Part shown: positions 32,874-42,561 of the stretch, in pieces | Position numbering within the stretch: position 1 is the stretch's first letter | How the letters are laid out: every line of letters starts with the position of its first letter | Source: GCA-2732805 sp964516605 | Lineage (GTDB): Bacteria > Pseudomonadota > Gammaproteobacteria > Coxiellales > Coxiellaceae | NCBI GenBank assembly: GCA_964516605.1 | Contig: CAZFAA010000002.1 | Location: forward strand, 1 to 62,863 | Direction: 5' to 3' | DNA: 62,863 bases | Made by a program: the position numbers and the translations under genes | The notes under the pieces: generated by a model | The model's database searches: none | What the model was told of the DNA's origin: nothing | What the model saw: only the letters and a program-made list of their open reading frames with translations

Positions 32874-34790
32874 ATGACGGATACGATTCTCTGGCAACCC
32901 ACCCACAGCGATTTAACCACAAGCCACATGGCGCGTTTTATGCATACCGTCAACAGCAGGTATTCTCGTGCTTTTTCAGATTACGAATCATTACACCGCT
33001 GGTCTTTAGAGAACAAAAATGAGTTTTGGCAAGCAGTGTGGGATTTTTGCAATATCGCTGCTGGGTCTGGCGCCACATCCGCCTTTCAACCCGGCACAAG
33101 CCTGCGTGATGCCACCTGGTTTGATGGCGCACGTCTTAATTTTGCTGAAAATTTATTGCAACGCAATGATGAACATATTGCTATACACTATGCGCGCGAA
33201 GATGGATTGCGCTTGAGTTTAACTTACAAAGAATTGCAGGACACGGTATACACGCTAGCAGCTTACTTACGCAGCATTGGTGTTGTAGCACAAGATCGCA
33301 TTGCTGGCTTCATGCCTAATTGCCCTGAAACTGTCATAGCGATGCTTGCCACCACATTACTGGGTGCAACATGGACTTCCTGCTCACCGGATTTTGGAAT
33401 TGATGGCGTAGTCGATCGTTTTGGTCAAACTCAACCGAAGGTATTATTCGCTGTAGAAACACATCACTATCAAGGAAAAATATTCACACACACTGAATTA
33501 ATTCATGAGGTGAAAAAAAAGGTGTGTTCAATACAAGAAGTGATTGTGTGCGTGCCAGGACAACCACTCCCATCACATCATGACACGGTGCAGCCACTGC
33601 AATCAGCTTTTGATCATCCTGCTTTTATCTTGTATTCTTCCGGCACCACAGGACAACCCAAATGCATGGTTCATGGTGCAGGTGGCACACTGATTCAACA
33701 CCTGAAGGAATTGCACTTACACAGTGATATTGGCGCAAAAGATACTTTATTTTTTTATACTACGTGTGGTTGGATGATGTGGAACTGGATGGTTTCCGCA
33801 TTAGCACTGGGGGCTACGATTGTGCTCTACGATGGCGCGCCATTCACGCAAAATAAAAATATCTTGTACGATTTAATCGATGAATTTAACATAACTCATT
33901 TTGGTGTTGGCGCTAAATTTATTGAATCGAGCAATCAATTCAATTTAATGCCATGCACCACACACACACTTAAAAGCCTACGCTGCATTCTCACAACCGG
34001 CTCACCCTTACTGCCCGCAAGTTTTGATTACATTTATTCGGCGATTAAAAACAACATACGCGTTTCCTCTATTTCAGGAGGTAGTGATATTATTTCGTGT
34101 TTTGCACTCGGCAACCCTTTATTGCCTGTTTACCGGGGTGAACTGCAATGTATTGGTCTTGGTATGGATGTAAAAATTTTTAATGAAGCAGCAGAAGCTG
34201 TTGTGAATGAAGCAGGGGAACTCGTGTGTGTTGGAGCCTTTCCCTCACGCCCCCTGTATTTTTGGAATGATACAGAGGGTGCGCTCTATCAACACGCCTA
34301 TTTTGAACACTTTCCTAACGTGTGGACACACGGCGATTTTGCAAAAATCACGCCCCACCGCGGCTTGATCATTTACGGTCGATCCGACGCAACACTGAAT
34401 CCCAGCGGTGTACGCATTGGTACTGCTGAAATCTACCATCAAATTGAAAAAATCACCGAGATAATCGACTCACTCGCCGTGGGAAAGGAACAGCATGGTG
34501 CTGAAATGATCGTATTGCTGGTTGTGTTGCAACCAAAGCTGATACTGGATGAGGCTCTGATTAAAAGCATTAAACATACTATTAAAACCCACACCTCCCC
34601 CCTACATGTACCTACAAAGATCATTCAGGTCCCTGATCTACCACGCACACTGAATGGTAAAAAAGTCGAGATAGCTGTCAAAAATATCATTAATAATCGA
34701 CCTATTCAAAATAAAATGGCGCTGGCGAATCCGGAAATACTCCCTGTAATCAAAGCTATTTTAGCTTATGCAAAACTACTCCCCTCATAA
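32874..34790 (+). CDS. Acetoacetyl-CoA synthetase
   Basis: 638 residues. ATP-dependent activation of acetoacetate to acetoacetyl-CoA, linking ketone bodies or PHB breakdown to acyl-CoA metabolism. ANL-superfamily motifs: the P-loop ILYSSGTTGQPKCMVHG, TTCGWMMWNWMVSALALGAT, GGSDIISCFALGNP, THGDFAKI and the C-terminal hinge and lysine DLPRTLNGKKVEIAVK. The AACS-specific N-terminus has a WFDGARLNFAENLL segment. I start at ATG 32874 (AGGA 8 nt upstream) rather than the GTG 36 bases earlier. It is monocistronic. Confidence 0.93.
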   Translation: MTDTILWQPTHSDLTTSHMARFMHTVNSRYSRAFSDYESLHRWSLENKNEFWQAVWDFCNIAAGSGATSAFQPGTSLRDATWFDGARLNFAENLLQRNDEHIAIHYAREDGLRLSLTYKELQDTVYTLAAYLRSIGVVAQDRIAGFMPNCPETVIAMLATTLLGATWTSCSPDFGIDGVVDRFGQTQPKVLFAVETHHYQGKIFTHTELIHEVKKKVCSIQEVIVCVPGQPLPSHHDTVQPLQSAFDHPAFILYSSGTTGQPKCMVHGAGGTLIQHLKELHLHSDIGAKDTLFFYTTCGWMMWNWMVSALALGATIVLYDGAPFTQNKNILYDLIDEFNITHFGVGAKFIESSNQFNLMPCTTHTLKSLRCILTTGSPLLPASFDYIYSAIKNNIRVSSISGGSDIISCFALGNPLLPVYRGELQCIGLGMDVKIFNEAAEAVVNEAGELVCVGAFPSRPLYFWNDTEGALYQHAYFEHFPNVWTHGDFAKITPHRGLIIYGRSDATLNPSGVRIGTAEIYHQIEKITEIIDSLAVGKEQHGAEMIVLLVVLQPKLILDEALIKSIKHTIKTHTSPLHVPTKIIQVPDLPRTLNGKKVEIAVKNIINNRPIQNKMALANPEILPVIKAILAYAKLLPS

Positions 34791-34834
34791 CACCCACCCT
34801 GCTTTAACCTCTGGCCCAGCCTTGTTATTTAATC

Positions 34835-34863
34835 TTATGTTAAGCTTGAGTTGTTACTATAAT
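34835..34863 (+). promoter_or_regulatory. Candidate promoter of the 34.9-35.8 kb gene pair
   Basis: TATAAT (34858-34863) is a perfect -10 box, with TTATGT 17 bases upstream as a weak -35 box. It lies 40 bp before the ATG of the first of two plus-strand orphan genes. Confidence 0.5.
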
Positions 34864-34902
34864 GCATCAATCAACTATCCAGCTTAAAAACGAGGCGTTC
34901 CC

Positions 34903-35475
34903 ATGCCAGCATTTAACCCAACGAGCAATGAAACACGTAGGCTGATAGAAGCCGTAGTGCCTGAAGTGGAACAAAATTTAAATGCAGCCAAAAAAGCCCT
35001 TGAAAATGCCAAAAAATCAAGCGCTCGCTGGGCTGACGGCGCACGCAGGAACGCAGCGATCAATACAGTCGCCTCAAGCGCTGCTGCACAGATTACACCC
35101 TGCTCACTGAGTAACTTAACTGATTTTTCCTGCGTCTTTAATGCAATCACTGAAGCAAGTGAGATATTCTTGAGAGATCCGAATCATCGATTAAGCGCAA
35201 GCTCCATTGGCGAGTTAATTGCCCTACACCAAGCTTTCCAAGGCACAGCACCAGACACTCAACGTGAGGTAAATAAAACCATGCAGTGCCCTGAAAAAAT
35301 TGGCCTGAGCGCAGAAGTTTTAAACGAATCATTACCTGATAATACGCCATCTGAATTGGCCACTAAAATGGCTGCTCTAGCTATCCGGGATATCATGAAT
35401 CGAGCTGGCGTTAACCTCAGCCAAACCAATAATCCAAGCCCCCGCACTGGTATGTCCATGGGTGCAGGAGCCTAA
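34903..35475 (+). CDS. Orphan helical protein of unknown function
   Basis: 190 residues, not recognised. It is predominantly alpha-helical, alanine-rich (EVEQNLNAAKKALENAKKSS, INTVASSAAAQI) and soluble: no signal peptide or membrane segment. The tail is Asn/Ser/Pro/Gly-rich (NNPSPRTGMSMGAGA) and probably disordered. GAGG lies 7 nt before the ATG. It is followed after 32 bp by another small orphan gene on the same strand, with a good -10 box upstream of the pair. Confidence 0.7.
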   Translation: MPAFNPTSNETRRLIEAVVPEVEQNLNAAKKALENAKKSSARWADGARRNAAINTVASSAAAQITPCSLSNLTDFSCVFNAITEASEIFLRDPNHRLSASSIGELIALHQAFQGTAPDTQREVNKTMQCPEKIGLSAEVLNESLPDNTPSELATKMAALAIRDIMNRAGVNLSQTNNPSPRTGMSMGAGA

Positions 35476-35507
35476 CCTTTTAAAAAAATAAGTATGAGTA
35501 TGAGACG

Positions 35508-35816
35508 ATGCCTAGTTTAGATGATTTTAAACGTAACGATCCCAGTAGCATGCTGGATATGGGAGTATATGACGACACAGGTGCAGGTGCAGGTGCAGGT
35601 ACAGCAGGCGCTGATCAGGAACCAGAAAAGGATACCTCGAAGGTGGTAAGTCATGCTGTGGACGCTGCGAAACATGGCATTCAAGCTGATATCGAAGCTG
35701 TTTTATGCGCTATTCAAGATGTTAAAAAGCTAGCCGAAGGGCTGGAGAAGATGAGTGAAAACGCGGCACAAAGCACAACTGAGCACGCTGCCATTAAAAC
35801 ACTAAAAATGGAGTAA
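35508..35816 (+). CDS. Orphan small acidic protein with Gly-Ala repeat
   Basis: 102 residues, not recognised. Acidic N-terminus (MPSLDDFKRNDPSSMLDMGV), a (GA)n linker (TGAGAGAGTAGAD), then an amphipathic helical C-terminal half (IEAVLCAIQDVKKLAEGLEK). There is no signal peptide or transmembrane segment. The ribosome site is weak (GAG just before the ATG), so translation may depend on the gene upstream. Probably co-transcribed with the 190-residue orphan. Its stop is 14 bp from the converging ispG stop. Confidence 0.65.
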   Translation: MPSLDDFKRNDPSSMLDMGVYDDTGAGAGAGTAGADQEPEKDTSKVVSHAVDAAKHGIQADIEAVLCAIQDVKKLAEGLEKMSENAAQSTTEHAAIKTLKME

Positions 35817-35830
35817 TAAAACCGTTAAAC

Positions 35831-37069
35831 CTAATCCACCGGCATACGCGCAGGATAATGTGTCTGCACATAGTCTTCGATAATTGCGGTATACTGCTGT
35901 GCAATATTGTCACCACGTAAAGTGTGCCGTTTCTCACCATCAATAAAAACTGGCGCCACAGGTGTCTCTCCTGTGCCTGGCAAACTGATTCCAATATTGG
36001 CGTGCTTCGACTCACCTGGACCATTTACAATACAACCCATAACCGCTAACGACATATTCTCAACACCGCTATACTGCTCACGCCAAACAGGCATACGCGC
36101 TTTTACAAATTCATCAACGACCTCAGTTAATTCTCTAAAAAAAGTACTCGTGGTACGCCCGCAGCCCGGACACGCCGTCACCAATGGCGAGAAGGCACGC
36201 AGACCCATAGTTTGCAAAATTTGTTGTGACACAATCACTTCTTTATCACGCGACCCATTGAGCTCTGGCGTTAAGGATGTGCGAATCGTATCACCAATTC
36301 CTTGCTGCAATAACACACCCATTGCAATCGATGATGCTACAATACCTTTAGAACCCATGCCTGCCTCAGTTAAGCCTAAATGCAATGCGTAATTACAACG
36401 CTCTGCCAGCATCGTATACACTGCAATAAGATCTTGCACTGCCGATACCTTACAAGAAACGACAATTTTATCAGGCGCCAATCCACACGCTTCTGCAGCC
36501 TGTGCACTCGTTAACGCTGACACGACTAATGCTTCACGCAAAACTTCTTGAGCACTCTTCGGATCACTGGATTTAGCATTATCATCCATCATCTGTGTGG
36601 CCAGGGTCTTATCTAAACTGCCCCAGTTTACACCAATACGCACAGGACGATCGTATTCAATAGCTGCCTGCACCATCATATTAAACTGCTGATCTTTTTT
36701 AGCTCCAAATCCGACATTACCTGGATTAATGCGAAATTTTGCAAGCGCACGCGCGCAGGTTGGGTACTGCGCTAATAAAGTATGGCCGTTATAATGAAAA
36801 TCCCCCACCAAAGGTACGTGCGCATAACCGAGTGCATCCAAACGCTGCCGGATTTCTGGAACTGCTTGTGCTGAATCTTCATTATTGACCGTAATACGCA
36901 CCAACTCTGAACCAGCACGAGCAAGCAAGGCACACTGCGCAGCTGTTTTTTCCACATCAGCGGTGTCGGTATCTGTCATCGATTGCACGACGATCGGCGC
37001 CCCACCACCCATCACTACATGACCAATTTTCACAGCACGCGTCTTATGGCGTTTAAAGGATGACACCAC
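35831..37069 (-). CDS. ispG: 4-hydroxy-3-methylbut-2-enyl diphosphate synthase (IspG)
   Basis: 412 residues. Penultimate step of the MEP isoprenoid pathway, reducing MEcPP to HMBPP with a [4Fe-4S] cluster. TIM barrel start: GGGAPIVVQSMTDTDTADVE, then LVGDFHYNGH, KFRINPGNVG, GLTEAGMGSKGIVASSIAMG. The cluster ligands are in TACPGCGRT and VMGCIVNGPGESKHANIGIS. The start is GTG 37069 with AAGGAG 5 nt upstream (a second GTG follows directly). The partner enzymes are not in the window. Confidence 0.97.
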   Translation of the reverse strand: MVSSFKRHKTRAVKIGHVVMGGGAPIVVQSMTDTDTADVEKTAAQCALLARAGSELVRITVNNEDSAQAVPEIRQRLDALGYAHVPLVGDFHYNGHTLLAQYPTCARALAKFRINPGNVGFGAKKDQQFNMMVQAAIEYDRPVRIGVNWGSLDKTLATQMMDDNAKSSDPKSAQEVLREALVVSALTSAQAAEACGLAPDKIVVSCKVSAVQDLIAVYTMLAERCNYALHLGLTEAGMGSKGIVASSIAMGVLLQQGIGDTIRTSLTPELNGSRDKEVIVSQQILQTMGLRAFSPLVTACPGCGRTTSTFFRELTEVVDEFVKARMPVWREQYSGVENMSLAVMGCIVNGPGESKHANIGISLPGTGETPVAPVFIDGEKRHTLRGDNIAQQYTAIIEDYVQTHYPARMPVD

Positions 37070-37179
37070 CCACTCTCCTTATCCGATAGTTAGAGGCCCA
37101 GTTTATAACACAGACACATCACATTGAAAAGATCAAAAATTTACCATATAGTTACATGAGTTACACAAGGAGGAACGCC

Positions 37180-37461
37180 ATGACCAATGAACAAGCCATC
37201 CGCCGCCACGTACGTCAACTGAAGACTTTTTATCAACACCTAACCACTTACGTAATCGTTAACATCATTCTAATTATCATCAATCTGGTCACAGACCCAC
37301 ATCACTTATGGTTCTATTGGGTCCTATTATTTTGGGGTATTGCACTACTGTCACAAGCCATACGACTCTTTGGTCCAGGGCGAAAATTTAATAAAGATTG
37401 GGAAGAGAAAAAAGTTCAGGAATACATGAAAAAACATCAAGACAAAAACGATCATCAATAA
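37180..37461 (+). CDS. 2TM-domain protein
   Basis: 93 residues. It matches the small 2TM family: RRHVRQLKTFYQHLTTYVIV, two hydrophobic helices (VNIILIIINLV and WFYWVLLFWGIALLSQAIRL) and the conserved GRKFNKDWEEKKVQEYM tail. In other bacteria this module is found alone or attached to LytTR and kinase proteins. Function unknown; it sits in the inner membrane. I start at ATG 37180, which has AAGGAGG 6 nt upstream. Confidence 0.85.
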   Translation: MTNEQAIRRHVRQLKTFYQHLTTYVIVNIILIIINLVTDPHHLWFYWVLLFWGIALLSQAIRLFGPGRKFNKDWEEKKVQEYMKKHQDKNDHQ

Positions 37462-37499
37462 CGCTTACCAAGCAACTGGGCGGTAACTGATTTTTAATC

Positions 37500-39164
37500 C
37501 TAAGCCGCCCCTTCCTTCAAGTCCCGCCGTAATACCTTACCCACATTCGATTTAGGCAGCTCTTGACGAAACTCGATAAAACGCGGCACTTTATAACGTG
37601 TCAGTCGTTCTGCACAATACGACTTAATCTGTTCTTGTGTCACGGTATTATTCTTCGGGACAATAAAAGCCTTAATTGCTTCTCCCGTTTGTTCATGAGG
37701 CACGCCCACAACAGCCACCTCCAGCACATCTGGCGAGGAAGATAAGACTTCTTCAATCTCATTTGGATAAACATTAAAACCAGACACTAAAATCATATCT
37801 TTTTTACGATCGATAATATAAAGATAACCGTGTTGATCCATACGAGCAATGTCACCTGTATGCAACCATCCATCATCATCCATAACATGAGCCGTTTCAT
37901 CCGGTTTATTATAGTATCCAAGCATTACCTGTGGACCTTTAACACACAACTCCCCCACCGATTCAATATCCAAATCATTATTCAGTTCGTCACGTATCGT
38001 TACATCAGTTGAAGGAATCGGCAACCCAATGCTGCCATTAAAATCTGTATTGGTCAGCGGATTAATACTGACGACAGGACTGGTTTCAGTTAATCCATAC
38101 CCTTCCGTCACCGGACAACCAGTGACTTTATGCCACTGCTCAGCCACCGTACTTTGCAATGCCATGCCACCAGAAATCGTGACTTTTAATGAGGAAAAAT
38201 CAATCATTTTAAATTGAGACTGCTGCAACAACGTATTGAATAAAGTATTTAAGCCAACAAAAATACTGATTTTGGTATTGCGTAGAATTTTTAAAAACGA
38301 TTTCATATGGCGTGGATTGGTCACTAAAACACAACGCGCCCCCAAACAAATAAAGGTTAAACAACATACCGTCAATGAAAAAATATGGTACATAGGCAAC
38401 GCTGCCACCACCACATCATTTTGATCAACCATATGCCCCATCCAAGATGAACACTGCAACACATTTGCAATCATATTGCGATGCGATAACATAGCCCCCT
38501 TAGGTATGCCTGTCGTACCGCCTGTATATTGCAAAAATGCAATATCATCACGTGTCATCGGAACGGCTTTAAATGGCACAGCTTCAGTTATTTTTAATAA
38601 TTTCTTAAAGGTGATCGATTGCGCGATAGAATACGCAGGAACCATTTTTTTCAAGTATTTCACTGCAAAATTGACCAGAACCCCTTTAATGGTCCCCAGC
38701 AAATCACCAATCTGTGTCACAATGACAGACTGAATTTCTGGCAACTGCGGTAATGCTTTTTCAACTGTGACAGCAAAATTAGCCAAGACAATAATAGCTT
38801 GTGCACCTGCATCTTTTAATTGGTGTGCTACCTCTGATGAGGTGTATAATGGATTCACATTCACAACCACCATCCCCGCACGCAAAATACCCATCATTGC
38901 CACAGTATATTGCAATAAATTGGGCATCATGATGGCAATACGCGCACCTTTTTGCAAACCAATATGCTGTAAATACGCCGCAAAACGTTCACTCAAATGA
39001 TGCAATTGCCCGTAGCTTAAGCTCGCACCCATATTAATAAATGCAACTGAATCGAAATATTTTTTAGAATGCTGATCATACAAATCCACTAATGATTCAT
39101 ACTGATCTGGATGAATATCATGCGGCACTCCCGGCGCATAACTTGCGAACCATGGTTTATTCAA
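37500..39164 (-). CDS. fadD: Long-chain acyl-CoA synthetase
   Basis: 554 residues. Activates fatty acids to acyl-CoA at the inner membrane for beta-oxidation. ANL motifs: FLQYTGGTTGIPKGAMLSHR, VTEGYGLTETSPVVS, DGWLHTGDIARMD, YLYIIDRKKDMILVSGFNVY and the C-terminal lysine KSNVGKVLRRDLK. It starts with TTG at 39164, supported by AAGGA 6 nt upstream; the first residues would be MNKPWFASYAPG. It lies 54 bp after fadE on the same strand, so the two are probably co-transcribed. Confidence 0.95.
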   Translation of the reverse strand: MNKPWFASYAPGVPHDIHPDQYESLVDLYDQHSKKYFDSVAFINMGASLSYGQLHHLSERFAAYLQHIGLQKGARIAIMMPNLLQYTVAMMGILRAGMVVVNVNPLYTSSEVAHQLKDAGAQAIIVLANFAVTVEKALPQLPEIQSVIVTQIGDLLGTIKGVLVNFAVKYLKKMVPAYSIAQSITFKKLLKITEAVPFKAVPMTRDDIAFLQYTGGTTGIPKGAMLSHRNMIANVLQCSSWMGHMVDQNDVVVAALPMYHIFSLTVCCLTFICLGARCVLVTNPRHMKSFLKILRNTKISIFVGLNTLFNTLLQQSQFKMIDFSSLKVTISGGMALQSTVAEQWHKVTGCPVTEGYGLTETSPVVSINPLTNTDFNGSIGLPIPSTDVTIRDELNNDLDIESVGELCVKGPQVMLGYYNKPDETAHVMDDDGWLHTGDIARMDQHGYLYIIDRKKDMILVSGFNVYPNEIEEVLSSSPDVLEVAVVGVPHEQTGEAIKAFIVPKNNTVTQEQIKSYCAERLTRYKVPRFIEFRQELPKSNVGKVLRRDLKEGAA

Positions 39165-39218
39165 TGTAGTTCCTTAATTGACTTCAAGATATTTAGCAAC
39201 GTCTTGCAGCACCCCATA

Positions 39219-41648
39219 CTAACGGGTAATTTCTTCAGGTGAAAAATCATCCACTTGAATAACAGATAAAGCCGCTTCATAACCTGCTAACAGTTCGCGG
39301 CTTTCTTCTTCCGACATAACTTGTGCCGCTACAGCATCCTGAACAATATCAACAAAAGTCATGCCGTGTATTGCTTTACTGCGTTTTGATTGGCTCAATT
39401 TTTTGAGTAATGGCTCAATAGAGATCGCTTGTGTCAGCACTTTATTCATAGTAACAACACTATTATTGCTCGCTTCTGAGTGATACACACCTTGCAGAAA
39501 ATGATCACGTAGGCTACTGGGCTCTAAAATAAGCTGCGCAACCTCTGATGTTAAGCGATCACTCGGTGGATTCAGGCGTAATCCCAACGGTAAAATATGA
39601 ACACGTAAAGCACGCGCTATAAAAACATTGGGAAAATTACTGAGGAAATCATTCACAGTACTTTGTAATTTAAATAATAGATCCTGACAAATCCAATGAA
39701 TAACTGGCAATTCAGCCTTTTGTGTGTGCGCATCAGCTAAACTGTGTTTTTTCAATACGGCCGAACCAATATACACAAAACTTAATAAATCACCCAAGCG
39801 TGCAGATAAATTTTCCAAACGCTTTAAGCTGGCTCCCAATGTAATCATTGAAAAATCTGCAAGCAAAGCCATCGCAGATGAAAAACGTAAAAATTGTTGA
39901 TAATAACGTTTTAGTGGTCCTTCTGGAGCACGCGTAAAACGCCCACCTGTTAAACTGAGCACGAGTGAACGTAATTGGTTACTGATCAAAAAGCCAGCGT
40001 GACCAAAGATAGCATCATCAAAATCAATTAATGCTTTGTGTTTATTCTGTGACGTTGCCGCTTTCATTTCAGCTAATACATAAGGATGACAACGAATAGC
40101 ACCTTGCCCAAAAATAATCATAGAGCGAGTGAGAATATTAGCACCCTCAACAGTGATACTAATTGGCGCTTCGAGATAACCTTGAGCTAGATAATTACTT
40201 GGGCCCATACAAATACCTTTGCCGCCGTGCACATCCATTGCATGCTGCACGGCTTGTCGCGCGTATTCTGTAGTGTGGTATTTACTGATTGCAGACTCCA
40301 CAACAGGCTTTTGTCCCTGATCTACAGCCGCAATAGTAAATTCACGCAATGCCGTGACGACATAAGTGTATGCCGCAATAGCAGCCAACGACATTTGCAC
40401 ACCTTCAAATTTACCAATATAGGTATTAAATTGACGGCGAATACGCGCATAAGCACCTGCATTTAATGCAGCACGTTTGGATCCACCTGTAACAAGAGAA
40501 GGCAGTGAAATGCTGCGCCCAACGGCCAAACATTCCATCAACATACGCCATCCCTGGCCAATCATTTTTGAACCACCAATAATCCAATCGATAGGAATAA
40601 TCACATCATGACCCTGCGTTGGACCATTCGGAAATGCTGAACCTAAAGGACAGTGGCGACGCCCTGTCACGACATTGGGTGTACTCGTTGGAATCAATGC
40701 GCAGGTAATACCTAAATCGTCTTCACGACCCAGTAATTTATTCGGATCATATAACTTAAATGCCAAGCCCAATAGCGTTGCAACAGGAGCTAATGTAATA
40801 TAACGCTTATTCCAATTCAAACGAATACACAATTGCTTTTTACCAGCAAAAACAGCTTCACACACCACACCGTGATCTTCAATCGCACCAGCATCAGAAC
40901 CGGCAACAGGACTGGTTAATGCAAAACAAGGAATCTCCTCTCCTGCTGCAAGACGGGGTAAATAATGATTCCGTTGTTCATCTGTTCCGTAATGCAATAA
41001 TAATTCACCTGGCCCTAATGAATTGGGCACGCCAATTGTTGTGGCAACGGCAATACATACACCAGATACTTTACTGATAACAGCGGAATGCGCCATCGCA
41101 GAAAATTCTTTGCCCCCATATTTTTTAGGGATAATCATACTGAAAAAACCTTCTTTCTTAAGAAAGGTCCACACTTCTTGTGGAATGAGCATGGATTGAC
41201 TGATTTGCCAATCATCCAACATACGGCACAATTGTTCTGTTGGCCCATCTAAAAATGCTTGCTCTTCTTGTGATAACTGCGGTCCTGGTAAAGCGTGTAA
41301 TGCATCCCAATTCGGCGCGCCTGAAAATAAATCACCTGACCAACCCACTGTACCTGCTTCCAATGCCTGCTGCTCTGTCACAGACATCTGCGGCATCACC
41401 TTACGAAAACTTGCTAGAATGCGGCGACTGAGCAGCTGACGCCGTAGCGGCTTCACAGTAAACGGTATAAAGAACAGTGCATATACTACCCAAAGTATGA
41501 TTTTACCGACCATTCCTAAATGACTAAATAAAGATACCAATAGCAGTGATGCGGCAACCGTTATAGCCGCCACTAACATACTTGACCGACGATAAATAAG
41601 AACTCCAAAAATGGTTATAAAAAAAACTAACCAAGCAAATACTTCCAT
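39219..41648 (-). CDS. fadE: Acyl-CoA dehydrogenase, FadE type
   Basis: 809 residues. FAD enzyme for the first oxidation of beta-oxidation. Residues ~1-75 contain two or three transmembrane helices (EVFAWLVFFITIFGVLIYRR). The dehydrogenase core follows (IPKKYGGKEFSAMAHSAVIS, CFALTSPVAGSDAGAIEDHG, DVHGGKGICMGPSNYLAQGY), then the long helical C-terminal extension typical of FadE. I start at ATG 41648, with GGAG 5 nt upstream. It pairs with fadD. Confidence 0.95.
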   Translation of the reverse strand: MEVFAWLVFFITIFGVLIYRRSSMLVAAITVAASLLLVSLFSHLGMVGKIILWVVYALFFIPFTVKPLRRQLLSRRILASFRKVMPQMSVTEQQALEAGTVGWSGDLFSGAPNWDALHALPGPQLSQEEQAFLDGPTEQLCRMLDDWQISQSMLIPQEVWTFLKKEGFFSMIIPKKYGGKEFSAMAHSAVISKVSGVCIAVATTIGVPNSLGPGELLLHYGTDEQRNHYLPRLAAGEEIPCFALTSPVAGSDAGAIEDHGVVCEAVFAGKKQLCIRLNWNKRYITLAPVATLLGLAFKLYDPNKLLGREDDLGITCALIPTSTPNVVTGRRHCPLGSAFPNGPTQGHDVIIPIDWIIGGSKMIGQGWRMLMECLAVGRSISLPSLVTGGSKRAALNAGAYARIRRQFNTYIGKFEGVQMSLAAIAAYTYVVTALREFTIAAVDQGQKPVVESAISKYHTTEYARQAVQHAMDVHGGKGICMGPSNYLAQGYLEAPISITVEGANILTRSMIIFGQGAIRCHPYVLAEMKAATSQNKHKALIDFDDAIFGHAGFLISNQLRSLVLSLTGGRFTRAPEGPLKRYYQQFLRFSSAMALLADFSMITLGASLKRLENLSARLGDLLSFVYIGSAVLKKHSLADAHTQKAELPVIHWICQDLLFKLQSTVNDFLSNFPNVFIARALRVHILPLGLRLNPPSDRLTSEVAQLILEPSSLRDHFLQGVYHSEASNNSVVTMNKVLTQAISIEPLLKKLSQSKRSKAIHGMTFVDIVQDAVAAQVMSEEESRELLAGYEAALSVIQVDDFSPEEITR

Positions 41649-41757
41649 ACTAACTCCTACAAAATCAGCCAAAAAAAGGCCCGTAAATTGTTGCATAGAA
41701 GTACTTCTTAATCAAATATTTGAATGTACGATGATGGATCAAATAAGATAGGGAACC

Positions 41758-41884
41758 GAGAATCGAGAATCAAGAATCGGGTTGGTGTCACTGACGTGAC
41801 GTAACTTAAATATATTTTTGAATTTCATTTAATTGGAAAGAGTAAAGTAAAATACGTTGCGTGAGCAACTCATTCTCGATTCTC
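41758..41884. repeat. Inverted-repeat-bounded element upstream of fadE
   Basis: GAGAATCGAGAAT (41758-41770) and ATTCTCGATTCTC (41872-41884) are a perfect 13-bp inverted repeat, 127 bp end to end. Inside are two further hairpins, GTCAC-TGAC-GTGAC and GTTGC-GTGA-GCAAC. The left arm continues with a second GAATC repeat (GAATCAAGAATCGG). The layout suits a small MITE/REP-type element or a structured RNA. It fills most of the gap between fadE and the next gene. Confidence 0.6.
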
Positions 41885-41889
41885 TATAG

Positions 41890-42234
41890 TTATCGCCGTT
41901 TCTTAGATTTGCGACGGCATTCAATCACCGCCATAATAGTTGAAACAAAAATGCTGGCGTAATGCTCAATTGATTGGAACTGCGCTAAACGTGCCTTGCT
42001 TTCAGCCTTGATGATTCGCACATAAGCATATAACACGAATAAGACGATAAACCAGATGGCAATAAACCCACCCAGAACACACCACACATAAGCTGGATAC
42101 ACGTGAATTAATATGATCGATAACAGCAAAAAGGCGATTAAAAACCCGCCCAGAAGACAAGCAACCAAGAGTATCTCAGTTACTATTAACCGTCGGTAAT
42201 CGCCCAATACTGATGCAATGAAATCCTTTATCAT
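41890..42234 (-). CDS. YqjE-like two-TM membrane protein
   Basis: 114 residues with two long hydrophobic helices (LLVACLLGGFLIAFLLLSII and YVWCVLGGFIAIWFIVLFVL) and a basic C-terminus (ECRRKSKKRR). Position directly behind a DUF883 protein and the size match the YqjD-YqjE type membrane pair, but the sequence itself is only loosely diagnostic. The start codon begins 2 nt after the upstream stop, so translation is coupled. Confidence 0.7.
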   Translation of the reverse strand: MIKDFIASVLGDYRRLIVTEILLVACLLGGFLIAFLLLSIILIHVYPAYVWCVLGGFIAIWFIVLFVLYAYVRIIKAESKARLAQFQSIEHYASIFVSTIMAVIECRRKSKKRR

Positions 42235-42236
42235 TA

Positions 42237-42461
42237 TTATTTCTTCAATAACATCCCTAAAATAAGACCCACACCCATAGCAATAGCCATAGTTTTAACC
42301 GGGTGGGCTCTAGTCTGATCGAGGACTTCATTACCCCGCTCACGTGATTCCACCTTAATCTTATCCGCTATGGAATAAACTGTGTTTTTAAGATTGTTCA
42401 CATCATCATGAAATACGTCGGCCATGCTATGATTGTGATGTTTTTTTGTATGACCCGCCAT
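42237..42461 (-). CDS. DUF883 family protein (ElaB/YqjD-like)
   Basis: 74 residues. An amphipathic N-terminal helical region (VNNLKNTVYSIADKIKVESR) is followed by VLDQTRAHPVKTMAIAMGVG and LILGMLLKK, the DUF883 C-terminal membrane anchor ('HPxxxxxxAxGxGxxxG' pattern). E. coli homologues sit in the inner membrane and bind ribosomes in stationary phase. A histidine-rich N-terminus (HTKKHHNHSM) is unusual. I start at ATG 42461, with AGAGG 8 nt upstream. Confidence 0.8.
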   Translation of the reverse strand: MAGHTKKHHNHSMADVFHDDVNNLKNTVYSIADKIKVESRERGNEVLDQTRAHPVKTMAIAMGVGLILGMLLKK

Positions 42462-42561
42462 GTTACTTACCTCTCCATTGTTAACGTGTTTACCGGTCAA
42501 CTATAGTAGGAATTAAACAAAAGTACAGAATAGCTTCTAAAAATAAAATTAATTATATGAT

